Made by a program: the position numbers and the translations under genes | Shown: in pieces, positions 38,746-48,399 of the stretch | Layout of the letters: the number at the start of each line of letters is the position of its first letter | How positions within the stretch are numbered: the stretch's first letter is position 1 | Notes under the pieces: model-generated | The model's database searches: none | The model's input: only the letters and a program-made list of their open reading frames with translations | Told to the model about the DNA's origin: nothing | Origin: Pseudocercospora fijiensis CIRAD86 | Taxonomy: Eukaryota > Ascomycota > Dothideomycetes > Mycosphaerellales > Mycosphaerellaceae | Assembly (NCBI RefSeq): GCF_000340215.1 | Contig: NW_006921532.1 | Location: 5,368,573-5,432,572 of the forward strand | Length of the DNA stretch: 64,000 nucleotides | Reading direction: 5' to 3'

Positions 38746-38973
38746 ATGAGACTATCCTTCCAACAATCTCTCATCTTCGCACTCGCCGTCATGGCCCCTG
38801 TTGTGATTGCTTGCAAAGGAGCAGGTGTAAGTAATCGTTTACATCAATCATGAGAGAATTCGGACCGGCTGAGATGCTGTTGATAGCAATGTGGCGAAGA
38901 CTACTGCAGTAAATGCAGCCACACTTGTATTTCTGCTGGCTCCTGTGATAATTGTCCGTCTGGTTGTTGGTGA
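38746..38973 (+). CDS. small secreted cysteine-rich protein, 55 aa
   Basis: Two exons, 38746-38826 and 38887-38973, flank a 60-bp intron (GTAAGT...GATAG, branch-like GCTGAG) in phase 0. The protein starts with a typical signal peptide (residues 1 to about 22, hydrophobic SLIFALAVMAPVVIA). The mature part of about 33 residues has eight cysteines, at 23, 29, 34, 37, 41, 47, 50 and 54. An even cysteine count at this density suggests four disulfide bonds and an extracellular protein. Small secreted cysteine-rich proteins in ascomycetes are often effectors or antimicrobial peptides, but I recognise no named family. It lies 0.4 kb inside the border of the RIP-mutated compartment. It is supported by the splice signals, signal peptide and stop; expression data would be decisive. 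A role in host interaction is inference. Confidence 0.72.
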
Positions 38974-39170
38974 AGCGTGGGAGGTCTGTTGGTTGTCGCG
39001 GTAGCGATGCGTAGTCGACAAGAGAGCTGTGTCTTTGATCATAGAGAGTGGAGGTCTTTCTGGGGGAAGCAGGTTGTCAGTATCACAATTCATAACGATC
39101 GTCTCGCGTATCATGCCTGAGCATCTTCTCTTGTTGCTATATTCTTGAGAACAGCGATTGCACGTCAAGC

Positions 39171-39290
39171 ATGCATGTGAGGTCGACCGTTTGCATGTGA
39201 CGTCGACCATTTGCATGTGACGTCGGCCGTTTGCATGTGACGTCGGCCGTTTGCATGTGACGTCGGCCGTTTGCATGTGACGTCCAAGCG
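39171..39290 (+). repeat. 20-bp minisatellite, six units, carrying TGACGTC cores
   Basis: Six head-to-tail 20-bp units are in exact phase (unit type TTGCATGTGACGTCGGCCGT). Units two to six each contain TGACGTC, the core of CRE/ATF-type bZIP sites, and units three to five are identical. The array lies between the small secreted protein gene (ends 38973) and the F-box-like gene (starts 39495), so it may act in the promoter of the latter. Outside the RIP compartment it shows no CpA loss. Confidence 0.85.
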
Positions 39291-39494
39291 TGCAAGTGAG
39301 GATTACCGATTACAGCTACTCGAGGCGTCGATGCATGTGCCAAGACCCTGGTGTTCAAGATTTAAACTGGCCACATCCTGCTCTTGTGCAATCAACTCAC
39401 ACCAACTTGGCCATTCTATAATTCGTCGTCAACAGCTGTGAGTCAAAGTGCGATCGAACCAGCACAACATACTAACACAAAGCATAGACAAACG

Positions 39495-40358
39495 ATGGCG
39501 CCTCCAACGGCGGTCTCAGCGCTAGCTGCTCCGACGCAGGCGTCTGCCGCGTCTCGAGTCTTCGCTATTCCAGAGCTACTCGAGGAGATTCTGCTGCAGT
39601 TAGCTTCCGACACTTTGCTTCCAACATCCAACCTCCGAAATGCGGATTTACAATGGTACCCAATGCCGGCCGACCAACTGGCACTCTCGCTGTTCACCGC
39701 CCAGCGTGTCAGCAAAGGCTTCCTGAACACCATCCGAGGCTCAGTCAAACTCAAGCCGCTCATGTGGCGCGCACCTGTGGAGGAAGTCGAAGAAGACAAC
39801 CTACCCCTTCGGAATCATCGCCCACTGGAGTGCTTGCTAGGTCGCATGGGCAGAGGATTTTTCAGCAGAGAACCATGCTTGATCAGCGAACAAGGCTCTG
39901 AGTGTGTCCGTGTCGGGGCTAGGGAAGATTCTGACGCCTTCGACGGCAAGTTTGAGGATACATTGGAGGCAGCATTGCGGTGGGGCTGGCTTAATCCTGA
40001 AGCTTCTTGGAGGGACATCCCGATCTGCCACACGAAGTCGGAGAAGAACATCATTCTTCAATTGGCCACTAGTACCATCAGCTACCCCGATATTGGTACG
40101 GCTGTCATGAAGTGGGATCTCAGCCCAGATACCACATTGGGACGTGTCTACGAGCTCTTCCGCAGATTCTTCAAACTGGTCGATCAGCAGCGGGTGATCA
40201 AGGTGGAATATGACAGGCAGTTTGCGGAGGGTGCGAGGGATGCCATGCGTGCCGGGCTCGAGACGGAGGCCTGCGCTTACGGTATGTTCGGACAACACAA
40301 CTTTGGTTCTTCGTGCACGCACAGGAAAGAGATGCTGACGATAATGAAGGCCTTCTGA
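39495..40358 (+). CDS. F-box-like domain protein, 287 aa
   Basis: The frame is a single exon ending at TGA 40356-40358. I chose ATG 39495 because of its context (AAACGATGG) and because the domain begins 22 residues later; an in-frame start at 39384 would add 37 residues. Residues 22-90 show the pattern of fungal F-box-like proteins: FAIPELLEEILLQL, a variable loop, then LFTAQRVSKGFLNTI and MWRAP. Such proteins usually link substrates to SCF ubiquitin ligases through Skp1, but many paralogues in dothideomycetes have no known substrate. The C-terminal two thirds has no recognised repeat or catalytic motif. The minisatellite of CRE-like cores lies about 200 bp upstream. Confidence 0.75.
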   Translation: MAPPTAVSALAAPTQASAASRVFAIPELLEEILLQLASDTLLPTSNLRNADLQWYPMPADQLALSLFTAQRVSKGFLNTIRGSVKLKPLMWRAPVEEVEEDNLPLRNHRPLECLLGRMGRGFFSREPCLISEQGSECVRVGAREDSDAFDGKFEDTLEAALRWGWLNPEASWRDIPICHTKSEKNIILQLATSTISYPDIGTAVMKWDLSPDTTLGRVYELFRRFFKLVDQQRVIKVEYDRQFAEGARDAMRAGLETEACAYGMFGQHNFGSSCTHRKEMLTIMKAF

Positions 40359-40858
40359 CGACTTTGGATCCCTATCATCTTACTTATCTTAATTGAGCCG
40401 CAGACGCTTTGCAGCCTATGACCGTCGCGCTTTACGAATTTCGATGCGCTTCAACCAGACTTGCTCAATTTTGCCTCGGACGGCTCGCCCTATCTCGACC
40501 AGTACAGTGGCTAGTGTGCTGCTCCGGTCGTGCAAGCACAGACGTAAGGGCTCCGATGCTGCTGTGGCATTCGAATGGGATTCGCGATATCGTTGTGCCG
40601 CAGTGCCGACATTGATGGCATCCCGACATGGTTCGAGGGGGGCTGAGAGGTTCAAAGTCCATTCAACGAGACTACGGAACTCCATTTCAATGCATTACAC
40701 ATCCTTCGAGGCATGCTGTCGTCCATTATCCGCCGAACGATGGGCAGGGCCCGTTCCTGGCCGATAGCGCACGCTACCCGCTCACGCTTTTTGATACTCC
40801 TGTACACCATGCAATACAAGTCCTTCGCGATGCAAACAACCACAGTTCTTCTATGGAC
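40359..40858. other. intergenic region between convergent genes
   Basis: The 3' ends of the F-box-like gene and ARL1 face each other here. Short open frames occur on both strands but overlap one another and have no recognisable product. I see no further gene. Confidence 0.6.
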
Positions 40859-41458
40859 TCAAGCATTTTCTCCGACCGTTTGCTGTGGATGCGTTAATCG
40901 ATCTGATGTAGTAAAGCAAGCACTCATGCGACTTACCACAAGCCAATCCATACCCTCATTCACGCCCTTGCCTGTCACAGCTGAGCATGCCATTATACTC
41001 CAGTTCCTGTCCTTCAAGCTCCCCAGTCCGAGAGCTTCGCTTATCTCCCCAGCTCCTTTCGCGCCAGGTTGATCTTGCTTATTCGCGAATACCAGTAAGC
41101 TCGCGTCTCTCAGCTCTTCTTCCGCCAACATGCTCATCAACTCCTCCTTCACCGTTTCTAGTCGCTCGATATCGGTAGAGTCCACCACGAATACAACTGC
41201 CGCAGTATTGCTGTAATAGCACCGCCAATACGGCCTTATCGAGGTCTGCCCGCCAAGATCCCAGACATTGAAGTTGAGGTTCTTATACGTTACGCTTTCC
41301 ACGTTGAAGCCTATTGTGGGTATTGTGGTGACTACCTCGCCGATCTTGAGACGGTAGAGAAGAGTGGTCTTGCCCGCGTTGTCGAGACCGAGGATTAATA
41401 TTCTGATCTCCTTTTTGCTCCATAGGAGTTTGCTGAATAAGGACACTGCGCCGCCCAT
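40859..41458 (-). CDS. ARL1: ARL1, Arf-like small GTPase
   Basis: Exons are 41458-40937 and 40882-40859, with a 54-bp intron (GTAAGT...CCACAG, branch GATTAAC), giving 181 residues, the usual ARL1 length. The start MGGAVS supplies Gly2 for myristoylation. P-loop GLDNAGKT is residues 24-31, switch I Thr is 48, WDLGGQ is 66-71, and NKQD is 126-129. ARL1 acts at the trans-Golgi, recruiting GRIP-domain golgins and Arf effectors. The intron length is a multiple of three and has no in-frame stop, so an unspliced frame also reads through; splicing gives the short C terminus QTVGENA after DWLV. The frame is open upstream of Met1 to 41776, but that stretch is most likely 5' UTR. Assignment to ARL1 rather than ARF1 rests on [13 protein letters not shown] and [18 protein letters not shown]. 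Confidence 0.93.
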   Translation of the reverse strand: MGGAVSLFSKLLWSKKEIRILILGLDNAGKTTLLYRLKIGEVVTTIPTIGFNVESVTYKNLNFNVWDLGGQTSIRPYWRCYYSNTAAVVFVVDSTDIERLETVKEELMSMLAEEELRDASLLVFANKQDQPGAKGAGEISEALGLGSLKDRNWSIMACSAVTGKGVNEGMDWLVVSRMSACFTTSDRLTHPQQTVGENA

Positions 41459-42085
41459 GGTTGCGAATAGTGATGGAGCTCCAGGCTCCGGAATTGGTAA
41501 GGTGTTTCTATCTGGACGCGGGAATGGTTTGGCTTGGAGGAGCGTATTTCGAACGATGCGGAGGATGAATTGGGCCTGACCCTTGAATTGAGAGCAGGCT
41601 TTCGGCTTTGCGAGGTCAAACAGTGGATGGAAGTGGTTCGATGCGGCATGACATTCAAGCTGCTTAACAATAATGAGATCAGTCTGTAAGCAGGCAGGGA
41701 GAGGTCGGCGCCCGGAGAAACGTGGCGCCGAGATATCTCCTCCTTCCAGCCGTCCTTTCTTTCTGCTCTGCTTCACCAGTCAGAAAGGCTCCACGATACG
41801 AAAGCGCGAATGATGCATCGAAACTGGCAGCTCACACAAGTCGATAATTCAATGTGAAGAAGTTTTCAAAAGAAAGTGTAATCACTACATACACTTGGCT
41901 TCTCTTCGAAGGCCTTGCACTTGCTATAGAACTAAACATCATAGGACCGTCGGGCATCGCACTGTTGGACAGGCAAACGTCAGGGTACGGGGACAGACGC
42001 TGAGATGGCGGCATGCATGGGATCCAGCACCATTCTGGCTATACTAAGCCGCTCTCTTCTCCCCACAGATCAATCCTGTCACGTG

Positions 42086-42158
42086 CGTCGTCCTCGTCGT
42101 CGTCTTCTTCTTGCTCTTCCCCTTCATCGTCATCATCATCGTCATCGTCATCATCCAT
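42086..42158 (+). repeat. TCG/TCA/TCT trinucleotide microsatellite
   Basis: A run of TCG, TCT, TTC and TCA triplets reads as poly-Ser on the plus strand and poly-Asp/Glu on the minus strand. A 120-codon minus-strand frame (42401-42039) covers it, but apart from the acidic run it has no protein-like features. Confidence 0.75.
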
Positions 42159-42369
42159 CAAGTGCGTGATGAAGTATACATTGATCGAAGGCTGTGGAAG
42201 AATAATTTCGCCGCCTCTCCCCTCTGCGTAGCGGTGGCAATCTCCAGGCGCTCCTGGTGAGATGGGGAGATGGGCGTTATTTGTTGAGGGCCTGGATCGC
42301 AAGCTTCGTATCGTCACAGAGAACTTCCTTGCGATTTGCGGTGCATGCTCGGCACATCTTATCGTAATC

Positions 42370-42378
42370 TTATCTGAT
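42370..42378 (-). promoter_or_regulatory. iron-responsive GATA-factor site (ATCAGATAA)
   Basis: TTATCTGAT on the plus strand is ATCAGATAA on the minus strand. It is an exact match to ATCWGATAA, the extended site bound by the SreA/SRE/Sfu1 family of fungal iron repressors. It lies 277 bp upstream of the ferric reductase start codon. Repression of this gene in iron-replete cells is an inference from the site and the gene's function. Confidence 0.6.
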
Positions 42379-42654
42379 CCAACCACACTGATGCTCATCA
42401 CCCATGTGGAAGCGGCAGTTGCGTTTGGCTTCCATTGTGCATCGCACTCACATCCGACTTGATCTTGCTCTCCGGGCCATTAGTGTGGCCGTGATCCTTG
42501 GCCCGGACCAGTCTCGAAGAACAAATGGACGGCCGCTGTCCAATGCAGTGCGTAGAAGCTCTCCTGAGCTTCTTTGTTCCACAATTCTGTATATTTTCCC
42601 TATTGATTGAACGGTCGTTGGCAACTGAAGCGCAGATCAAAGTAAAATCACACT

Positions 42655-44862
42655 ATGCGTCGGCCGATAGCATTGGGCCTTCTGCTGTGCTTTTCGGGCA
42701 CCCGAGCCAGCTACGTGCCCTGGCTTGATAAGTCGGAATACTGCGTCCAGGCGTGTGGCGTCATCTACGGAAAAGTATGGTTTGACTCGCAAAACCCTCT
42801 TTCGCTGCCATGCAGAGGCATGAACGCGATCAAATCTTTCTTCTACTGCGCAGCAAAACATTGTACAGCCGCAGAGATTGAGGAAGGCCTGGAGGCAGCA
42901 AATGCGAGCTGTATAGCACAAGGTCCGGCTCTGCCCAGCTACGAAGCTTTTCGATCGAATCCCAAGGCCACACCTCTTGCCAATGTCACCATCATCTCTG
43001 CCAAGGATGCTAAGAAGACGAACTTCACGGAGCCAGTGCTACCTTCCGAGGAATGGTTCAGCCTGGCTTACAGGTCAACGACCGTCAGAGAGCGCTCTTT
43101 CATGTTCAACTTCAGCTTCTCCTTCGCACTTTATGCATACTGGGCGATGGTGTTCCTGGTGGGAAATCTATGGCGGACTAAGACCGAGCTCAAAACAGAA
43201 CTTCAACCTTTTCTCCTTCGACCACTGAAGAGCGGCAGCAGACATCATATGGCCGCGACCAGAGCAGAAGCATTGGCCATATTCGGTCATCTTGCTCTGG
43301 CTTTCATCTTCTGCTTTGTCGGCTACGAGGACGTATCAGGCAACATTTATGTTCCTGATCACAAGTTGAATCTGGGAAAGCTTATCTCGAACCGGCTTGG
43401 GACACTCGCTCTGGCACATATTCCACTCGTATGGATCTTCGCTGCAAGAAACAACCCGTTGCTCTGGTTGATGTCTTGGCCGTATGATGCATTCAGCCAA
43501 TTTCACCGATGGATCGGCCGCATGCTTGCTGTGATCGCCCTCGGACATGCCATTGGATATACTATTGTTCGCCATAAACAAGGCACCTATCACGAAATGT
43601 GGAGTGAAGCATACTGGCACTATGGTATTGCGGTAAGAGATCTAGAGCAGTAAGATACGGATTTGATCAATACTAACTCATCGCAGACCCTCGCTTTTAT
43701 TTGTACAATGGTCGCACTCTCGAACTTCTTGTTCCGGAGAAAGGCGTACGACACATTTCTGCTTGCCCACATCGTGCTTGCCATCACAATATTGCCCATG
43801 CTATGGATGCATTATGATATCCTGGACGACAAAAGCGCCTATCGTGGCTTCCTGTGGCCGGCGATTGTGATTTGGATCTTCGACCGGCTGCTGCGAATTG
43901 CACGTCTAGGCTATATTCATCTTCGTAGTACTAAACCGTCGAGCAATCCAGCTATTATTTCTGGCACACAAGGATCAGAGCTTCTGCGAATCGAAGTGAC
44001 CGACCTTCTCCCGGCCTCAGAATTCCCACTTGCTGGACGTTACTATTTCTTGTACGAGCCTGGCAGACTGCGCGGTTATGAAAGTCACCCGTTCACAATA
44101 TGCTCCTGGGTTGAAAAGAGAGCAGACACAGCACAGCCCAATGACAAAGCTCCCGAGGCAAAAATCCGCGAAATCACTTCAGATGAAATCGCTAAACAAG
44201 AATCAGTGGCACCGAGGCCCCAAGTCTTAGCGAAGAACATGCGGCACACGTTTCTCATACGTCCTCAAAATGGCTTCACTCGCCATTTGCAGGCGAGGCT
44301 GTCTGCTCCATCGCCCAACACGCACGAAGAAGGAGATGGGAGTATAGTCATCACTCGTCCGCTACGGCTCCTGTTAGAAGGACCATACGGACACCGCCCT
44401 GCTCTGGGAGACTTCAAATCTATAGTCCTCTTCATCGGCGGTTCAGGCATCACAGCAGCAGTGTCACAAATTTACTCGTTACTCCAAGCTGCTACGACGC
44501 CAAGCATACATTTGGTCTGGGCCGTGCGTAAAAGAGCTACGAGCGACGATGTCTGTTCCCACGAGCTTAAAAGCGCTCTCGCCCATCCCCAATTCAAGCT
44601 CGATCTCTACCTGACCGGTGATACGCCGCAAACCGCGGATTTGGAGAAGACTACTCTTCCTACCGAGCCTCAATATAAACAGTTTCCTGGACGACCAGAT
44701 ATTGAAGCTATTGTGCAAAAAGAAGCGAGACAAGTGAATGGCAAGCTTGCGGTCTTCTGTTGTGGACCTTCGGGTTTGGAAGTCAGTTGTAGAAAGGCCG
44801 TGGCGAGTGCGATGGTTGAGAAGAAGGACATCGGGATACATGTAGAGCGATTTGGGTGGTAG
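42655..44862 (+). CDS. ferric/cupric reductase transmembrane component (FRE family), 717 aa
   Basis: Exons are 42655-43632 and 43687-44862 with a 54-bp intron (GTAAGA...CGCAG, branch TACTAAC). Residues 1-19 form a signal peptide and are followed by an N-terminal Cys-containing extracellular part. Several membrane helices follow with heme-ligand-type His in the FHRWIGRML, GHAIGY, LLAHIVLA and LWMH segments. The cytosolic part has the FAD motif HPFTIC (His460), the NADPH-binding GGSGIT (Gly577) and CGPSG (Cys685), and ends in FGW. The family reduces Fe3+ or Cu2+ at the plasma membrane with NADPH before uptake. The order and length fit metalloreductases rather than NADPH oxidases, because of the signal peptide and long lumenal N terminus. 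An iron-type GATA site lies in its promoter. Confidence 0.92.
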
Positions 44863-45501
44863 AGGACTACTGCTACGAATCACGATTTTTCACAGTGTGT
44901 CAATCACCGATTCCAACGGGCTTTCTTATCCAACATCTAAATCCAGATGATATAGATTACAATCCTAGAATACCAATACGTACGTACTTTTGAACGATTC
45001 GCTACGTCCCAGCGACGTCCCAACCCCAAATCTGGACAGGCAGTCCATGGTGGAAACCAACATTGTAATTTACCTCAGGGTGTGAGTGGAGCAGATCTGT
45101 CTTATCAACTCTCCTCCAGAATGGTGGCGCAAAGCTCGACAGCCGCAGACGGAGGAGTAGTTGTGTAATGGTGGGTGAGTGCCGGGATGCTGAGGGAAGG
45201 CGCACACGCGAAAAGAGGCAGGACGGTGCGGGAAGTGATTCTTTGCGTCCGAGAGTCGAATTGGTGCAAGCCAGAGCCGTGAGGATCGGATGGAGGTTGT
45301 GAAGTGACCCTAGATTGAGGCTGGAAACGCCGTCAGCTATGGGTGAATGAATTGTAGATTCTTGTCAGGTTGATATGGATGAAAGTGGGTCATGTCATGC
45401 GGGCAATTTCAGTCTTCGAACGATCGACTGACGGTAATCGTTGCAGGTAGTGTACATGCTCTATCGTAGGGTTCGGTCTCGAGGACCATGCAATGCTTCG
45501 T
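44863..45501. other. intergenic region between convergent genes
   Basis: This is 3' flanking DNA of the ferric reductase and RPT5. The short frames here have no recognisable domains. I see no gene. Confidence 0.6.
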
Positions 45502-46997
45502 CTATGCGTAGAAGTTGACCGTGTCCTGTAATTGATCGTTAGCGAATGTTTCGTGAACGAGGTTGCCACGTTTATGCACACCTTCTTCTTGGCCTGCACT
45601 TCCGCAATAGCATCGACGTAATGCTCATGTGAAATCTTGCTCTGGCCACTCCTCAATGCAATCATACCAGCTTCCACACATACGGCCTTCAGCATAGCAC
45701 CACCGAATTCATCTGTACTCCGCGACAACTCAGGCCAGTTGACCCCCTCGTCCACGGTCATCTTTCTGCTGTGGATTCGCAGAATCTGTGCTCGCGCCTC
45801 CTCATTCGGCAGTGGAAACTCGATCTTCCTGTCGAGACGACCAGATCGCAGAAGCGCAGGATCGAGCACATCCACTCTGTTCGTCGCCGCCAGCACCTTG
45901 ATCCGATCATCTGATGCGAAACCGTCCAGCTGGTTCAGCAATTCCAACATGGTTCTCTGCACTTCACGATCTCCGCTCTTCTCGCTGTCGAATCGCTTCG
46001 TTCCCACGGCATCCAACTCGTCAATGAAGATGATGGATGGCGCCTTCTCTTTTGCCAGGGCGAAGCAGTCACGCACAAGTTTTGCGCCGTCTCCAATAAA
46101 CATCTGCACGAGTTGTGGGCCTGCGAGTTTGAGAAAGGTGGCTTCGGTTTGAGCGGCGCAAGCTCGAGCGAGAAGCGTCTTTCCAGTGCCGGGTGGTCCG
46201 TACATGAGGGCGCCTGCAACTGATTAGTCCTGATATGAAAAAATGTGATCATGTAGCAGCATACCTTTCGGCGCCTTGATGCCGATCTTCTTGAAGCGCT
46301 CGGCCTCCTTCATCGGCCAGACGACGGCTTCCACCAATTCCTCGATCTGCTTGTCCAGTCCACCAACATCTGTGTACTTCTCAGTCGGCTTCTCGTCGAC
46401 CTCCATCGCCTTGACTCTGCTGTCATATTCAGCAGGCAGTGTGTCGAGAATGAGATATGAGTCCTTGTTGACACCAATAAGATCACCGGGCTTCAGCTTC
46501 TCGTGGTCGACCAGACCGATAAGTGGGAGGAAGATGGTTTGCCTGGTGGATGTCTTGATGACTGCTGACTTGCCGACCCTCGTGGCATCCAGATCGATGT
46601 TGGCACCCTCCTCGGCCGCCTCTGCAGTCACGTCTAGATCTAAGATCTCGACCACATTGCCGACGAGATACGGTAACTGGCGGTTGTTATCAATCTTGTC
46701 GACGTTGTCCTTGATCTTGTCCTGCATAGACTGCTTCTCGTGTGTCAGCCGCTGGAACTCGCTGCGCATGATGCGCGTGTCGTTTTCGAGCAGTCGCCGC
46801 CGGGCCACGATGTCGCGTGTGCTGCTGTTGAGGATCTCGGCGTCAATCATTTCTTCTTCCTTCTCCTCGTCCTTCTTGTCTTCAGCATCCTTCATATCTG
46901 CGTCGCCATTTCCCTCATTCTTCTTGTTCTTGTCGTCGTTGTTTTCCTCCTTCTTGCCATCGCGCTCCATATCATCCAGATCCTCGAGCGTCGACAT
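45502..46997 (-). CDS. RPT5: 26S proteasome regulatory ATPase Rpt5, 462 aa
   Basis: Exons are 46997-46265, 46213-45582 and 45525-45502, with introns of 51 bp (GTATGC...TTGCAG, phase 1) and 56 bp (GTGTGC...TTACAG, branch GCTAAC, phase 0). The N terminus is acidic and Lys-rich and is followed by a coiled-coil region and an OB domain ([14 protein letters not shown]). Walker A is GPPGTGKT at 250-257 and Walker B FIDELD has Asp309-Glu310. The last exon encodes DTVNFYA, whose C-terminal hydrophobic-Tyr-X motif docks into the 20S alpha ring. Rpt5 is one of six AAA ATPases of the 19S base that unfold substrates. The final 24-nt exon is needed to restore that motif, which supports the splice model. 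N-terminal sequence and C terminus distinguish it from other Rpt subunits. Confidence 0.95.
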
Positions 46998-47422
46998 GGT
47001 GGCGGTGCTAGGCTGTGAGTGTCGGAGAGCAGCACTGTTGTTTCAGCAGAGGATGGGGATTTGGCGGCGCACTTAATGCAGCAGATGGAGAGTTGCGTAG
47101 CGGAAAGTGGATTTTGTTTGATGAACACAACTGAGCTTCAACTTCAACTTCAGGCACGATGCGTTGCGTAGTTTCCCAAGCTCGGACCCCCACAGCCACC
47201 AGCCACCCGCCACCAGCCACACGCGCTGGAGTCCGCCCGCCCCACCCCAGAAGGATTGCATTCACGTCTCCATTCGTGTCTTTCACATGCCGATCACCAT
47301 GTTTCTTCCCACCCTGTCCTCGCTCCGTCCCTCATGGATGTCTCATGCTTGCCAAAGAATTGCACACCCACAGCCCGGAGTGACAGCCTCGCAGCCTGAG
47401 CCGTGAGCTCTGGCCCAGCTGG
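46998..47422. other. divergent promoter, RPT5 and HET-domain gene
   Basis: This 425-bp spacer has C/T-rich stretches on the plus strand (about 47200-47330). Short open frames overlap in several phases and look non-coding. Confidence 0.55.
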
Positions 47423-48084
47423 ATGGCCGACCAGAGAGACGCCCAAAACGGTCTGCCATATCGTCCTCAGCTCAGACAAGGCACTCAGTCAACATATCTG
47501 AAAGATGTCTACAGGCCACTTGCCCGGGGCAGCATTCGTCTCATAGAGCTGCATGGCCTAGGGGATGACGGCGTGCTACAATGCAATCTTGTTCACAAGA
47601 GATTACTGGCACCTGATGCGAAGCCCAAGTACGCCACGATATCTTACACTTGGAATCCGAAGAATAGAATCACGTACGGCAAATATGATGTTGCTTCCAA
47701 GCATATCATTCTCGATGGCTTCCGCACTCGCGTCCCTGACAAAGCTGCTACCATTCTTCGTCTAATGTTTGCAGTAAGACATCACATCCTGTGCCCACTG
47801 ATCAGCTGTTGACCATCATAGCACCGCCGGCGCCGCGTCTGGATTGATGCTATATGCATCAACCAGTCTGATGCCGCTGAGAAAGCCAGTCAGGTTCAGA
47901 TGATGGGCGACATTTATCGTTTTGCAAATGAAGTGGCAATCATGCTTGGTCCTCCGTCTGACCTGACCGATCACTTCATCGATAGCCTTCATGACACCGA
48001 GTCAGCCTTGAAGGAGTGCGAGGAAGGCCCGCGCAAGCTCAATGCAGGCTATGACGCTTTGCGCGAAAACATGTACTGGACTAG

Positions 48085-48210
48085 ACTTGATGTAACTGAT
48101 GTATTCAGAAGAAGGACTATCTACGGAAAGTCCAAAGATGAAGTGCAGCAGTTGCAGCCTTAGGCATCAGGCACGTGATGGACCCTAATACCTGGATATA
48201 CACTCCAAGT
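48085..48210 (-). repeat. 3' LTR of the Copia element (126 bp)
   Basis: It begins ACTTGATGTAAC and ends CACTCCAAGT on the plus strand. Compared with the other copy, its changes (CAG to TAG, TGACA to TAATA, CACA to TATA) lie only in the half facing the element interior. Its ends are ACTTG/CAAGT, not TG/CA. Confidence 0.9.
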
Positions 48211-48222
48211 TACCCCCTCAGT
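48211..48222 (-). other. polypurine tract of the Copia element
   Basis: The minus strand reads ACTGAGGGGGTA immediately before the 3' LTR, the expected place for the plus-strand primer. Confidence 0.7.
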
Positions 48223-48399
48223 ACGTGCATATCGCTATAGAATGAAACAAACATATTAGCTATTCAGTTAGCAAAGCAAACAGGAGGGTATTAGGTAATC
48301 AAACAAAACAGGTAAACAAACTAGACTATTCTTATATCTATATAAAGCAAATAAGGGCCCTTTAGTACTTAATAGCTAGCTTTATAGCATTCTTAATAG

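Larger units (their letters stand above)
41459..42654. other. divergent promoter region, ARL1 and ferric reductase
   Basis: This 1.2-kb spacer separates two divergently transcribed genes. It contains an E-box CACGTG at 42080-42085, a trinucleotide microsatellite at 42086-42158, an iron-type GATA site at 42370-42378, and a CTTGGC (PacC-type core, reverse) at 42497-42502. No convincing gene is visible. Confidence 0.6.

Noticed and set aside
39171..39290. CRISPR-like array
   Set aside because: The units are contiguous with no spacers and the genome is eukaryotic; it is a minisatellite.
40393..40897. Several overlapping open frames between the F-box-like gene and ARL1
   Set aside because: They overlap in different phases, are short and lack domains; they fit 3' flanking DNA.
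42039..42401. Acidic 120-codon minus-strand protein with a run of Asp
   Set aside because: It is produced by a trinucleotide microsatellite in a promoter region and has no domain or homologous feature I recognise.
46276..47076. 266-codon plus-strand frame opposite RPT5
   Set aside because: It is antisense to well-supported RPT5 exons and Ser-rich because the sense strand codes for Glu/Lys.
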